Source of the DNA: Drosophila persimilis
Lineage: Eukaryota > Arthropoda > Insecta > Diptera > Drosophilidae
Direction of reading: 5' to 3'
Assembly: GCF_003286085.1 (NCBI RefSeq)
Contig: NW_020825289.1
Coordinates: forward strand, 2,914,001-2,978,000
Length of the DNA stretch: 64,000 bases
In this document: piece after piece, positions 10,171-22,870 of the stretch
Numbering within the stretch: position 1 is the first letter of the stretch
Layout: each line of letters starts with the position of its first letter
Made by a program: the position numbers and the translations under genes
Notes under the pieces: generated by a model
Told to the model about the DNA's origin: nothing
Database searches by the model: none
What the model saw: only the letters and a program-made list of their open reading frames with translations

Positions 10171-11039
10171 CGAATAGAAACATACGCATACATTTTTCTA
10201 CAAAACATACATAATCAAAAGAACCAACAATCGAATATTCCATTTTCTGTAATTAGCAAACAGTAGAAGCACCGACAGAAAATTAAATACAAATGTCCTT
10301 CTCGTTAGCTTTTTTACGTTTTCATTTCTTTCAATTCGGGAGTCACTCGACAATTATGCCTTGAGTCAATGAGTCAGAAAATGAAGGAAAGAAAATGAAT
10401 TGAAAGATAGAGTGAAAAGAAGACATGAATCATGGTTTAATACTGTGCACAGTGTGATTCCTAGCTGTTAACACGAATTAGTGTAAAGGATTATAAAAAA
10501 AACATTACCACAAGCAGGAAATTTTGATTTGTTAAAATATAGTGAGTTTAATGTGGAATATATATTTTATGTGATACTATTTATCTCTGACGGACTACTA
10601 GCTGACAAATGAAGAAAGTCAGACTGGTGACTACCTCTTCGTTCCGTAGTACGGAAATCCATATCTACTCCTATGTATGCTTCCAATTCTGCGGAATGGT
10701 TGTTATTGTCAGGATCCGTATTGGGAGCGTCACATTTATAAGCCATTTCACTTATAATTAGTATAAGGCATATAATATTAAGTCCAATTATAATACTTTT
10801 AGGAGCCCAATAAGCAAGTTTTTATTTTGCATAGACATAGCTAAAAACCCACCCACACCGAAGAAGAAGTGACAGCCCCCAAAAAGGGAGAGAGAACGCC
10901 GCTCGGCCGGCCACACCGTGAGATCCGTAGCGAACCAAAGCAACCAAGCAACTCTCTTTCGGAAATATCCCATTGACCCGAAAACCGAACACTGAGCGCA
11001 GGCAGGAAAGTGTATGTCATCGGATTGCCACGTGAAACG
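10171..11039. other. AT-rich unassigned sequence
   Basis: No coding frame, repeat family or promoter that I can support. The last 150 bases are more GC-rich and abut the 5'-truncated LINE that begins at about 11,040. Confidence 0.5.
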
Positions 11040-11788
11040 GAGGCATCGATCTTAGAATACGGCTCCTGTGTATGGTGCCCTCAGTACAAAGTACACCAGG
11101 ACCGTATAGAATCAGTACAGAAAAACTTTTTACTCTTTGCTCTGCGGGGCCTTAACTGGGATGCGGGTGTAAGACTCCCATCTTACTCTAGTAGACTACT
11201 ATTAGTAAACCTCCCATCCTTAGTTAACCGTAGAAATATGCTTGGTGTGATATTTATGCACAACTTGATCAGGGTTGACATAGACAGCCCTCATCTGTTG
11301 AGCCGCATAAACTTCACGATTCCTATTAGACTGACTAGAAATTTTATACCGTTGTTCCTTCCACTTTGTAGATCGAATTATTCCTTGCATGAACCGTGTA
11401 GGGTCTTATGCTCGGATTATAATTCCCTCTCCAATTTATATCCAACACTAATTCTCTTCCTCTTATTAAATTACTAATCCTTACACACCTTTCTATTAAT
11501 TAGTAACTGTAGTGGTATTTGTATTTTGATTGCATGCTTAGTTTCTTAGTAAGTTTAGTGCTAATTTTCCTCGAATGTTAGTCTAATATCTATCTTTCTT
11601 GCATGTTCGCGTTTGGTTCGGCTACGCACCGCGCGTCATGCGGCAGCGCCCCTCGGTCGGTTGGGCGGGAGGAGGGCTGCGTTTTGCCTGGGATCCGCGC
11701 GTAACAGCCTTCTGCTGGTGTCACACGGGTGCAGTAACTGCATCGCCTCTTGAAAGATGCAGTCATTGCATGTCAACGTCCAAGAAAT
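11040..11788 (+). mobile_element. 5'-truncated CR1-type LINE with readable ORF2 C-terminus
   Basis: The best-preserved copy of the family's 3' part: an open frame to 11,477 encodes ILEYGSCVWCPQYKVHQDR and LLSRINFTIPIRLTRNFIP, the typical C-terminal region after the reverse transcriptase. The 3' untranslated region follows and ends in short repeats of TGCAGTCATTGCATGTCAAC at 11,757-11,788. The 3' end sits inside a DINE-1 copy (11,789-11,893), at a TATATA run. Confidence 0.85.
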
Positions 11789-11893
11789 ATATATACTTTA
11801 TGGGGTCGGAAACGATTACTTCTGGACGTTACACACATCCACTTTTACCACAAATCTAATATACCCCAATACTCATTTTGAGTATCGGGTATA
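11789..11893 (-). mobile_element. DINE-1 5' end fragment
   Basis: Reverse complement of the family start: it reads out of TATACCCGATACTCAAAATG at 11,893 leftwards to the TATATA run where the LINE is inserted. Confidence 0.85.
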
Positions 11894-13690
11894 AAAAGCC
11901 AAGCACGCCTCATGGCGTAAGTTCTGTAGAATAGCTCAGAAGCCTCTCGCTTGCGCAAAGTTCTCTCGAAGACAACATCCTCTTTTGGACTACGTCCAGC
12001 AATGAGTCGCTACATCTTTTCTTTAACAACCAATTCCCCGGCTGCGATGACAAAAAGACCACACTCCTTCGCGGCTCCTTCCGTGGCCTCAAGTGATATC
12101 ACGAGCTTGCTAAGCCGGGAGAACATTTCCTGGGAAATCAAAAGCCTTAAACTTTACAAGTCCACTTAATGGCTCAAAAAGGATATTCGAGGGAATCTTC
12201 TCCCATGGATTCATCCTGGAAACCTGGCTTCATACCAAAGTCGTCTTCATTCCCAAGGCAGGCAAGCCCTCGCATACTGCCCCCAAAGATGTCAGACTCA
12301 TAAGGCTATCGTATTTCTTTTTGAAGACGGCTTCTGGGGATGCATCTCACGGCGAGTATTCCGCCTAGTCTAATCTCAGGCTCTCAGCATGCCTATCGGA
12401 AGGGAAGATCCACCGAAACGGCCCCACACTCGATCACATCGATCATCGAAGCGTCTCTTAACTTTACATACTTTACTACACAGAAGGCGCCTTTAATAGC
12501 ATCCTCCCGACCGCCATCACGGGTGCACTGACGGACCTGGGGGTTGGCTCTCGGACGGTGAGCCTGATCGATCAGATGCTACAATGCAGGACGGTTGAGG
12601 CATCACTGGTTACGTCAACGTCCACCAGATTTGTCAGCAGAGGCATACCGCAGGGCGGAGTACTCTCGTCCCTCCTATGGAACGGGGCACTGAACGTACT
12701 GCTGTGGGAGATAGAGTGCGATAGTGGCGTATGCGTACGATGTTGCCATAGCATTCTCCGGTAAATTTTTGCAGACGCTGTGTGAGTGCTTGACAAGCAC
12801 ACTCATGAAGATGTCAAAATGGGCAGACAAATGCGGTCTAGGTGTCAATCCATCTAAAACGGAACTGGTGCTTTTCACTAGGAAGTACAAAGTTCTGGCA
12901 CTGATTCCCCTAAAACTATGTGGGGAAGCGCTTGCAGAAAAACCATCGGACTATAATGGAGAATGACCCTCTATATATTTCGGTGGCTTTACACAACTAT
13001 CATATGACCAATCATGCTCTATGGAGTGGTGGTATGGTGGCCAGCCTCAGAGAAAAAATAAACTCAATAAACTCAGCAGAGTTCAACGCATGGCAGAGCT
13101 ATGCATAACTGGCGGGCTGCGCACTATCCCAAATGAAGCCCTCGATACCATGCTGGACCTCCTTCCCATAGACCTCATGGGAAAGAAGTTTGCAATCCTT
13201 TCCGCCCTCAGAATTAGGGAAGCCAAACTATGGAAAGCATCCGCGTTTGGGCGCTCGGGAATCCTGACGAGACTCCCACAATTACCAGAGAGGACATATT
13301 ACTGTATGCCTAGTTATCACCTCTCTTTGCCTTTCCATGTATCACATTCCAGGTTTCCCACCTAGGGAGGACTGGGAGATGGGCGAACCAGGACCTGCAA
13401 ATGCGGTCCACTTCTACACTGATGGCTCAAAGCTAGACGGCCGCGTGGGAGGCGGACTCTACTGTAACGAGCTAAACATCAGTCATTGCTGCAGGCTCCC
13501 AGATCGCTGTAGTGTGTTTCAAGCGGAGGTTGCGCCAATCAAAGAGGCCATTTCTATAGCATCCAAACTACCCCTCGACACTGACTTGGTGAGGACTGTG
13601 CCGGCTCCACCCCTGGTGGAGCAAGAGAGCAGCGCATGCTGCCTTACAATGGTGAAAGTTTATCTTCAGGAGTATCAGCGACATTCCTGA
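11894..13690 (+). pseudogene. LOA/I-group LINE remnant: reverse transcriptase and RNase H
   Basis: A decayed ORF2 can be followed through several frames: VVFIPKAGKPSH (RT start), QHAYRKGRSTE, a GIPQGGVLSSLLWN block (about 12,640-12,690), AYAYDVAIAFSG where YADD is expected, KLNKLSRVQRMAELCITGG, and finally FYTDGSKLDGRVGGG at about 13,410-13,450, the start of an RNase H domain with its first catalytic Asp. An RNase H after the reverse transcriptase is typical of LOA- and I-type elements, which separates it from the CR1 family nearby. Many indels and stops; inactive. Confidence 0.8.
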
Positions 13691-15739
13691 GTTCCTCCCC
13701 GACACCAATGTGCCTGAAGCACCCCTAGCAAGATCGCTCCCGTCGGACACATAGTCATCCCGGATGTCATCCGACACCACTGATGCTACATCCGACACCG
13801 CAGGCTTGATCTCCAGGCTCGGAGTCTCCGGGGCCTCCAGGTATGGAGGACTTCTATGTACTTGGCCAAATTCATTAATGAAACCAATTTGGAATTTTGA
13901 ATCGAAACACAGGAAAGTCATATGCACACTAAATCATCGGGGTCAAGCAACTGAGTGCCATCGGAAGTCATATTGGTTAGAAACCTTCAGTTGTTGCTCC
14001 ATTTTAAAGGGTACGTTCTGTTCCCTTTGCTTCCCACATTTCCTTCTGTTTATAACCATTATATTGTATAATTGACATATATTGTCTTTTCATTATGTCT
14101 TCACTATTAACCAACTTTGTACAACACTTGTAGTGCACTACTTCTCTTTTCAACTGTACCCTGCAGTACCAGGAGTAAGCTGGCTGACGCGCTGGCGTCA
14201 TGATGACGCGGCGGTAGGCGAACGCCAGAGCCGAGGACCCTGTGTTGGTCGTCCCGTTTAGTTGGCTTTAACAGCACAGATTAATTGCCGCAAGAGCAGT
14301 TGGTGTCGCAAGCTGTGCGCGTAAGTAGGTACGATGCTTTGGACTGGCTGTCTATTAAAAACCCGACAGTAAAAAGTAAAAAGCTTAAACTATGGCGGCA
14401 CCTCATGGTGGCCGAAAAGTATGCCCGTTCATTCATGGCTAGAAATTCACCTATTATCGTTATACATTAAATACTAAATCGAATGCCATGGTCAACTATC
14501 GTCCGTCGACACCCTGGGATCTAATTTTGAATGTTCGCTCTAAGAAATGCTCGGTGTATAAAATTTCACATACTCTATGGTTAGTGGTAAAACACACCTT
14601 TCAAGCCGTCGACAACTAAGACATCAACCAATTAATCAATCCATCCCAAGAGACGCTGCAACATCAAAATAATGAAACAATAACCAACATGTACTCGAGC
14701 CCTGCCGGTGCTATTGAAGTATCTGGCCAGGGACCTTGGGATTCATCCGACGATCAGGTAACAATGCCAAAGCAATAGAGGCTAAAATAATAGGGAAAAT
14801 ACCAAATGGCTTGGCATAGATCAGTACAAGTGTACATAAGCCCAAAACGTTTGAATATTCGTGTGTCGCTTTGTAAAAACAGGAAGACCGTTTATTTCGC
14901 TTCTTGGGTTGCAATATTTCGTCTTTCGTTTCTAGAAAACATTGACCCTTGCAGTGGTAAGCTAATGCGCATTGCCGTGCTCTTCAAAAATTCGTTTCGT
15001 TTGTCATATCGGACTCTTTTTCTGGATTCGCTCAGCTTGCGTATCGTTCGTATGTTAAGAAGTCTCTTATACTTGGGAAGTTAACTATAACATTGGAGCA
15101 TCGTACGTCTGTGTGCTTTTCCAGTTCGTTTGTGTGGAAGGCTTCTTAAACGCCATTCGCTTACACTTGTGGAATTAAGTCAAATTGTGTACGTAATTCA
15201 CTTACCGTTTTGCGCATAGTACGCTTGGTATTGTGTCGAACATTGTTCGAACTTAATACGTCGAGCCAAAGCTTGGCTGTTTCTATCGTGCGCTTAGAAC
15301 GGTTCGAAGTCCTTTCGTTCAGGCGTTTCGTATTTTATCGAATTTATGCGCGTGTGGCTCGAATATTGTACGGCTGGAACGCACTACATTTAATTTCAGC
15401 ATTTTATTGCCGCTTAAGTCTCCGTCCGCTCTGTCTCCAACAGCCAATATTATTCCACCAGGACCGCACTATTTCATACCACATCAATGCGCCTTGAAGC
15501 CTGATAGTACCTCAACATTGTAATGGTGAGGCCCACTATTTAGAGGGAATTGTTATAATATCTCGTCTGATTTCGATTGAATCGCTTCGCCTATACTCCT
15601 CCGCTCGCTCTCTGTTCGTTGCCGTTAATAGTCAGAGTTATAATCACAACGTAGTAGAAACTTTCGTAGTGATCCTAAAAAATTCTATTCTAAGTCAAAC
15701 GTTTTCCTCCTTCAATTCATTACCAGAACAAAACAGAAG
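13691..15739. other. Unassigned, probably repeat-derived sequence
   Basis: No frame with recognisable homology. The stretch 14,160-14,300 is GC-richer, and 14,800-15,550 has a rhythm of TTCG/CGTT-rich DNA with several open but unrecognised frames; its position just before the reverse transcriptase at 15,740 suggests it may be the leader and damaged 5' part of that LINE. Confidence 0.4.
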
Positions 15740-16735
15740 GTTTTGTTGTTGATACTGCAAATTTATTCGCTACCTTTTTCCAAACAACGTACTCGTCTGT
15801 CTATTTTCGAGGAAAGCGTTGATCTGAAAGGTTTGTCATCTATGGACAGATCGTTTTCTGCGGGTCCAGAAAAGACACCAAGTTACATTTTAAAACACTG
15901 TGCCCCATCCCTTTGCAAACCCTTGACCTTTCTCTTCAACCTCTGCTTGGAACAGTTTTGTCTCCCAGTAATTTGGAATGATTCCTACATCATTCCGCTT
16001 CACAATAAAGGTTCAAGATCAAATATTGAAAACTATCGTGGTATCGCTAAGCTTTCCGCCATACCGAAGATTCTTGAGTTCCTGGTCACCCGGCAACTGC
16101 AATATCTTTGTTGCAGCTTGATATCTCCGTCGCAACATAGTTTTTTCAGGCATCGTTCAACATCGACTAACCTTCTTGAGGTTTCTAACCTAATCCACCA
16201 GTTTTTACGGACTTCAGCAAGGCATACGATTCTGTGAACCATATTCTGCTTATTCACAAGCTCTCTTTATTAGGGTTCCCAACGAATCTTCCGGATTGGA
16301 TTTTGTCCTTTCTCTCTTACCGTACTCAACGCGTTTTGTTTTCTTATGTGTTGCCAAATATTGTTCATGTTACTTTAGTTATTTGGAAGTTATTTGGACC
16401 CGCTTCTGTTTATTTTATTTGTGAATGACCTTGCTCAACATACTCTACTACACTAACGTATGCTGATGATGTTAAAATCTGTCTGCCTTACTCTGATTGG
16501 TACTTGCACACACGCCTTCAACTGGATCTAAGTGAACTACTATCGTGGTGTTCAACTAATCTTCTTTTTCTGAACCTTTCTAAATGCAATGCTCCACATT
16601 TTGTCTCATATGTTCTAGGAAATCATGTCCCCGAACGAATTTCGAGTTAAAATGACCTCGGAGTCCTTTTTGATCATAAGAGGTTGCAACAGTAAATAAA
16701 GCTAAGGTGTTTTAGCGTTCGTCAAGCGTTGGTCC
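15740..16735 (+). pseudogene. CR1/Jockey-group reverse transcriptase fragment
   Basis: The frame 15,743-16,237 encodes blocks in canonical order: GPEKTPSYILKHCAPSLCKP, WNDSYIIPLHNKGSRSNIEN, YRGIAKLSAIPKILE and SPSQHSFFRHRSTSTNLL, i.e. RT motifs 0-2a. After a frameshift (about 16,215) the sequence continues VNHILLIHKLSLLGFP, DWILSFLSYRTQRV, then TYADDVKICLP at about 16,455, the polymerase box. The conserved GVPQGS is lost through another indel near 16,375. It ends at a phrase resembling KRWSKEFDDPY near 16,740. Confidence 0.8.
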
Positions 16736-17104
16736 AAGGAGTTTGACGACCCGTATGTTCCGAAACAACTGTAACAACGAAACAACACGAAACAACTCGA
16801 GAAGAACAGACGTGCATGTGACACGCTCCGTAGACAAGTGCGTTTTCTGTGGAACCTGCGAACAACAACAAATCAGCTGCTGTACAATCCAAGCATAGGG
16901 AGCTTACCAACATCTGAGCACTGTCAACAGATCCCCAGCGGCAGGTCCGTGTGTAGAATATCCATTTCGAACCTGATCATCATCACACTCCAAAGACACT
17001 CAATATTGGCGAAGGAAGGCCAGGAAAAAGCGGGGAACGAAATTTCACTAAATACCGAGTGAAAAGCGTGTGGGTGCAAAGAAAACAACATTAACTAGAC
17101 AGAG

Positions 17105-18640
17105 GTGATACGTGACAGCTGTTTGCGATCGAAACGTCTGCGTGTCTCAAAACGTCTGCGTGAGAACACGGGGGCAATTCTAAAAGCGCCGCGTGTGTCA
17201 GAAACGCCATCCCAGGAATTGGTTCAGCTACTGAACCAACGATTTGAGGAGCAAGCCAGTCTCATTTCTACAACAATGACTGGGGCAGGCAGAATAGCTT
17301 ATCAGTATGGCTGGCAAGATCCATAATCCCACAAAAAGAGTTCAGTTTCTCGAGGACAAACTGGGTGAGACTCAACACCTTACACGAAAGGTAGATAATA
17401 TAGAAGCCCAGTTTAAGCAAAAGTTCGATGAACAGGCTAATGCCAAAGACTATACAATACCAAGATGTTGCATGAGAAACAAATTCTTTTTCAATTTTCG
17501 TTTGACGCTTCATGGTACGGGCGCGCGGGGCTATTACTTCAATTCTCTTTTACGCTACCTTCGCCTCCGAAATGCTACTCGGCTTCGTCAATGCCTCGGT
17601 CAGCGTCGAGTCGGTGTGTCTCGGGACAAAGAATACAAAAACAAAATATGAATCGTCTGCGTGCCGAAACCGTAGGGCAGCGTGGTCGCTGATGTCTTTG
17701 GCGCGGCACAGTGGGGACTCAGCCGAAATAGTAAAAAAACTGTATGAGTGCTTTAGATAAATTTAATGTACGCATCTAATAGAGAATTTTCCAATCGAAT
17801 TTTCAAGATAGTTTTAGTTTAGGAGATATAAGCACTCAAAGTTTAACATTTTTTCAGTGTGCAAATATTTATTGAGCTCATATTCACTAACTAATTTAGA
17901 AAGCTGAGACGGCCAAAGGTCCCACTGTGCCGCTCCAAAGACATCGGCGATCCGCGACCACCTCTTCGACGGTGCTGAGGCTCGAGAGTCCAGAATTGCC
18001 GAACAGACGAAACCGATGGGCAGCGGGGTCGCGGTAGAGACGAAGTACAGGCGAAAAGGGAATTGAAACCCCGCGCGCTCCCTCGTGACTTTTGGGTTCT
18101 AATGTTAGGACCCGACAGAGAACAGCTTTTTGGTCGCTCCTGCAACATCTTGGTATTGTATAGTCTTTGCTAATGCTAACATCGCAAGCAGCCTTAGGAT
18201 CCATGGAATTCCTTACGTGGAAGGGGAGAAACTGAAGCACATCTTCAACAACTTGTGCCTCAGCCTTAATCACACTCCAGCGCCTGCTATTAAGGAAATC
18301 TACCGTATGAAACTGAACAAAAATTTGCCCCACTCTATTGTTGACCCTATCATGGTCAAACTGGAACTGGTGCGCGATAAAGCGGCACTTCTACGTAATA
18401 TCGGTATGTATAGGCGGGAAACAAAAAAAACCAATCACCTTGCAGTTACTCGGCCTGAACTCGCCAGCGCCAGTATACATCAACGAGCAGCTTACAAAAG
18501 AAAACTACCAGATCTTTAAAGAAGCTTTAAAAATGAAGAAGCACCGACAGCTGCAGTCACATAAAGGGGTACAGTTCACATAAAAGTCCGTCAAGAAAGC
18601 GAGTTCTGGGAAGTTCTCAAAATACAGGAGCTGAGAGAGA
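17105..18640 (+). pseudogene. LINE ORF1 interrupted by a transposon
   Basis: The first part (17,105-17,443) ends in a coiled-coil-like stretch (LEDKLGETQHLTRKVDNIEA). When the 17,444-18,169 insertion and one copy of its target duplication are removed, the frame continues exactly (EQANA then NIASSLRIHGIPY), followed by an RNA-binding-like region (DPIMVKLELVRDKAALLRN). A frameshift near 18,420 moves the rest (SPAPVYINEQLTKENYQIF) to another frame, with a further break near 18,575. There is also a frame change near 17,320. Confidence 0.75.
17444..18169. mobile_element. Non-autonomous DNA transposon with TIRs and 7-bp target duplication (P-superfamily/1360-like)
   Basis: The ends are inverted repeats (CAAAGACTATACAATACCAA at 17,444 and its complement ending at 18,169, about 29 bp), flanked by the direct repeat CTAATGC at 17,437-17,443 and 18,170-18,176. 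Its left 260 bp recur almost identically at 51,902-52,166. A 7-bp duplication and roughly 30-bp TIRs beginning CA fit the P-superfamily 1360/Hoppel group, which is inference; I did not match the TIR to a library. No transposase frame is visible. Confidence 0.85.
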
Positions 18641-18858
18641 TGCAAGCCGACACCGAGGGTCTTGCCGCAGGCGGCGAGAATTGTTCGTTTCGCCAATAAC
18701 AAAAATATTAGTCATTTTTTTATGTTAGCCTTAAGAATCCCTAATCTAACCGTTGTCCTATATAATATTATTAAGTGGGCCCTTGACTTCTTTTACTATA
18801 CTGTCATTCTTAGTTTTGATAAAACTTAGTAACACTTACCAATGCGAATACATTTCAG

Positions 18859-21097
18859 ATGCTTAGAATTCTGGTGAAGCAAAAATCGGGTCTCCAAATC
18901 TGCCATATTAATGCACAAAGCTTGCCGAAAAAAATTGAAGAATTTAGACATATGTTCGTGGATTCAGGAGTGGATGTTATATTTGTGTCTGAAACTTTGT
19001 TTGTGTTGCGATCTGATCGTATAGAACATGCCGGGGGCGTTGCAATATACATAAATAACAAGACAGCTGCTAAACTCGTCTGTAAGCAAATACCGGACAG
19101 CGCTATAGAATACATTTTTCTAAAGATCAAAGAGACAAAAAGAGACTGCTCCTTGGCTGTATATATCGACCAAACCAAAACATTGACTATTCGTATTTGA
19201 CAACACTTGTTACTGACATTTCTCTGACGTATACAGACATAATACTTGCAGGTGACTTTAACTGTGACATTCTGACAGAATCCCGATTGCCAGATAAACT
19301 GTTTAGTCTTGGTTTAAATGTTGTAAACCACCAATACCCCACACACTTTACAAAAACCAGAAACACACTATTAGACTTATTTTTTGTTGACAGCACCGAA
19401 AAATTGTTACTCTATGATCAACTCACAGTGCCAGGGTATTCAAAACATGTCCTTATTTTCATGACCTACGTCATCAATCCTGACTACCATGACTATGTTA
19501 CCTTCTATAGAGACTTTAGGAACATTGACCTTGGAAAACTAGACACTGACATTAACATGCTCGACTGGACATCAATATATTATATGCCGGGTGTGAATTC
19601 TCAGCTTGCCCACCTTCAATCAAACATCGACTATCTTTATAATGAACATGTACCTATCAAGAAAGCGGCCGTTAGACAAACAGATAACTCCTGGTTCAAC
19701 CATGAAATAAAAATGGGTATCATTAAAAGAAAAAGTTTAAAATATATAAGACTGAAAGCCACCTTAATATGTACAAATGTAACAAAGCTAAAAACTCTAC
19801 CAAGACCGCCTTCTACACGTCAAAGTTTAATAACGCGGTATGCGGTAAGAAAAAATGGCAAATTATTAAAAATATTGGAATTGGGAAGAAAACACGAAAC
19901 ACTTAAGTTGACATGGACGTAAATGAAATAAATAACAAATTTGTGCAACTAGTTGTACCTGACTTTCCCCCAACCCTTAACTTGACATCAGTACCCTATC
20001 CTAACACTGTTCCTAGCTTCAGTTTCTGTTGTGTTAGTCCGTGTGATATTCTAGAATCCCTACTTAAGATTACGTCGAATGCGATCGGGTTGAACAACAT
20101 GAACCCTAAATTTCTGAGAATAATTCTCCCTCGAGTTTTAATGCAAGTTATCCAGATTTTTAACACAGCCATTACTACATCAATATTCCCTGAAAAGTGG
20201 AAGGAGGGCAAAATAGTCCCTATCCCTAAAGTAAACTCTCTAGATTACAGTTCAATATCCATTTTACCGAGCCTATCAAGAGCGTTCGAGGCTTTGGTGG
20301 CTGTGCAAATAAATACATTTCTTTCTGAGCATACATTACTTACAACAACCAATCTGCATTCAGACGATATAGAAGTTGTTCTACCGCCATAATAAAAATT
20401 GTAGAGGATATCCGCGAAAGAATGGACGACGGAAATGTGTCATTCCTAACTCTTCTTTAATATACTAAAGCTTTTGATTCAGTTGACCATGGTATCCTCA
20501 TTGCAAAGCTTCGTAAATCCTATAATTACTCTGTCTCAGCAGTACGGTTGCTATCGTCTTATCTCTTAAATAGGAGTCAGGCTGTTGTCACCGAAACTGA
20601 ATTGTCGTATTTTGCATATGTTAAGTGTGGTGTCCCACAGGGATCAGTACTTGGTCCATTATTGTTCTCCATTTATGTAAATGACCTGCCAATGGTATTG
20701 TCCGATTGTGATGTGCACACATGTACGCCGATGACGTCCAATTATATGTTAGTCGACCGTTAAGTAGAATAGATGAGTGTATCAGAGTCAGATAAACTCA
20801 ACACTATTAAGACGCGTAGAAATCTCAAATACTCCCATTAGCTACGTAGATAAGGCAAAAAACTTAGGCTTTATTCTAAACAAAACGCTTTCGTGGGATG
20901 ATCACGTAAGCAAAGCCGTAGGAAAAACCTATGGGATTTTAAGGTCACTAAATATTACCAAACGATTTATACCGCTAAACATTCGGATGCAAATAGCAAA
21001 AGCATACCTTGTACCTGTACTCACCTATGGGATAGAGGCATTTGGTAACTGTGGTTACGCAGACAGGCAAAAATATATAGATATATATCTCGGTTAA
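18859..21097 (+). pseudogene. LINE ORF2: endonuclease and reverse transcriptase with frameshifts
   Basis: The endonuclease starts at 18,859 (LQICHINAQSLPKKIEEFR, DVIFVSETL, GGVAIYINN) and, after a frameshift near 19,195, continues ILAGDFNCDILTE and NTLLDLFFVD. The reverse transcriptase (from about 20,035) has DILESLLKITSNAIGLNNM, WKEGKIVPIPK, a damaged RPIS block (SSISILPSLSRAFE), VKCGVPQGSVLGPLLFSIYVNDLP at 20,622-20,690 and a YADD box that needs a one-base shift near 20,725. The C-terminal stretch LVPVLTYGIEAFGNCG ends at 21,097. At least five frame breaks; inactive. Confidence 0.8.
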
Positions 21098-21489
21098 GCC
21101 GTAATGACAGAATTTCAGCTTTTTCATTCAAAATATTCGTAATGCATTTTTTTAAATGGATTGACTATAAGATGCTAACATTCCTTCATAAGATTCTTAG
21201 ATTCACTAATTCCGTCAGAACAAATAATATTATCACCATTCGAAATAAAACTTTAAATTCCGAGAGCCATTCCTTCGTCTATGTCATTAAATTAAATAAA
21301 AGACAACATTACCTATAATTAATAAATGCCGAATATAACTTACATATGTAACCCTAAATTAGAAAAGATTATTATGATTATATAAGTTGTTGAGTTTGAC
21401 CCAACCAAAACCAATGTGACATCTAGTGACTAGTGCTCTAATTATAAGCCCCATGCTTGTAGCTCTAGGAAAGAAAATAAATAACTGTA

Positions 21490-21635
21490 TATCTCGTTAG
21501 TACGTCCTATATTGGAGTATTGTTCTTGTGTGTGGAGCCCGCAGCATAAAGAGCAGCAGGTTGTTATTGAATCAGTGCAAAAGCAATTTTTAATTTTTTC
21601 CCTTCGTACCTCTAACTGGACTCGGGTAGGATCTT
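21490..21635 (+). pseudogene. LINE ORF2 C-terminal fragment (CR1-type)
   Basis: About 45 codons read LVRPILEYCSCVWSPQHKEQ, then VIESVQKQFLIFSLRTSNWTR, parallel to ILEYGSCVWCPQYKVHQDR and IESVQKNFLLFALRGLNWD of the copy at 11,040 but clearly diverged, so it is an older or sister subfamily. Confidence 0.75.
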
Positions 21636-21960
21636 GCTACCCTACCGGTCAGGGTAAATCTAATTGACCTGCCGTCGTTACACCATCGCAGAATGTGTAA
21701 TGGGTAATGTTCGTGCCCAAGCTCCTTCTCGGGATTGTTGACTCCCAAACTCTCTTGGTTCAGATTGACTTGGCCGTTGACCCGTACTTTTATGCCATTC
21801 TGCTTACCCATATGTAGGTCGACCGTTGCGTGCAATAACTTGGAGATCGTCATAAAGACACACATGAGATCGGCTTTGCACAATTTGCAACGATTTTTAT
21901 GTGGACTACATGCTTACTGGAGCCGATAAGATTTAAACGTTGCATGTATTATTTAATTAA
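21636..21960. other. Unassigned sequence between LINE and BEL/Pao fragments
   Basis: An open minus-strand frame of 97 codons at 21,590-21,883 has no features that I recognise and overlaps the LINE fragment. Probably repeat-derived. Confidence 0.35.
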
Positions 21961-22730
21961 GTGTCTAAATGGTTTTCAAACCATCCACAACTAGCTGAAG
22001 GAATCAATATGGAAACATCCTTTAATTTCAATGATACCTATTCGACCAAAGCCTTAGGTATGCGATGGCGTCGAAATGCAGACACATTCCGCTTTCATTT
22101 GGATAAAATTTTAAAGGAAGTGACCCCTACAAAGCGAACAATTCTCTCAGTGAGTGCACGATTATTCGATCCGTTGGGATTGCTGTCAAAAATTCTCCTC
22201 CAAAAACTTTGGGAGCTCTGCCATCATCGCTTGCTGTTTTTCTGTCAATTTGTAGCCACAATTCAGGAGCTGTCAGAAGATATTATATGGCGTCATGTGC
22301 TTTCGCTATCAAATCCAGCGGTCTCAAGCTCTCGTGGATGCGACGTCTCTGAAGTCCTTGAATCAATTTGGTTATAAGGTCCTAAATTTGTATGTGAGCC
22401 TAATCTCAATGTTGGCCAGAGAATTCGAATTTTAACATGCCAGCCGATGTAAGGGATTCGGAGGTAAAAAAGTCCGACCAAGTTTTAATTGGTGTTGAGG
22501 ACTCATTTCCCAATCAGATATTTGCTCGTTTTTCGTCGTACACAAAATTGGTTCGAGTATTTGAATATGTGTATTGTCAAATTGTCATGCCAATGCAAAG
22601 ACACTGGTAAGTCTGCTGAGACAAGAGAATTGGCTTGTAAATGCATGTCGGGAATGCACTCGGATAGTTAGGAGATGCATCCATTGTTTTCGCTACAAAC
22701 CAAAATTAATGACTCAAATCATGGGAAATC
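21961..22730 (+). pseudogene. BEL/Pao pol fragment
   Basis: The frame 21,961-22,377 encodes KALGMRWRRNADTFRFHLDK and PTKRTILSVSARLFDPLGLL, the BEL/Pao connector between reverse transcriptase and RNase H (the complete element here has TLGLAWNP and KRVVLSTIARFYDPLGLIG). Further right, in shifted frames, come RFSSYTKLVRVFEYVY and RECTRIVRRCIHCFRYKP, the region before the integrase with its Cys pair. RNase H is largely deleted. Diverged from the young element at 42 kb. Confidence 0.8.
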
Positions 22731-22734
22731 ATGG

Positions 22735-22870
22735 GATCGCATCATTATTATAAACAAAAGGAACAAATCAATTTGCAGTGGTCTCTCTCTTTGTTGTTCA
22801 ATGTTAGCGCAGAGTTCCCCGCGTTTTTTTTTCAATCTGTTTTTTTTTAGTAGAAATCAATCATAAATTA
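22735..22870 (+). mobile_element. DINE-1 3' part fragment
   Basis: Matches the 3' half of the copy at 8,686-9,760 (AAAAGGAACAAATCAATTTG, then GCAGTGG, a Ts/Cs run and the T-rich tail). Confidence 0.7.

Larger units (their letters stand above)
16760..21110 (+). mobile_element. Nearly complete Jockey/CR1-group LINE, degenerate
   Basis: A second LINE family with a leader (16,760-17,100), ORF1 (17,105-about 18,640), a spacer, and ORF2 with endonuclease and reverse transcriptase (18,859-21,097). ORF1 is interrupted by a 726-bp DNA transposon (17,444-18,169). The clade is uncertain; ORF1 has a coiled-coil and a conserved VKLELVRDKAALLRNIG block seen in several insect LINE families. Confidence 0.75.
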
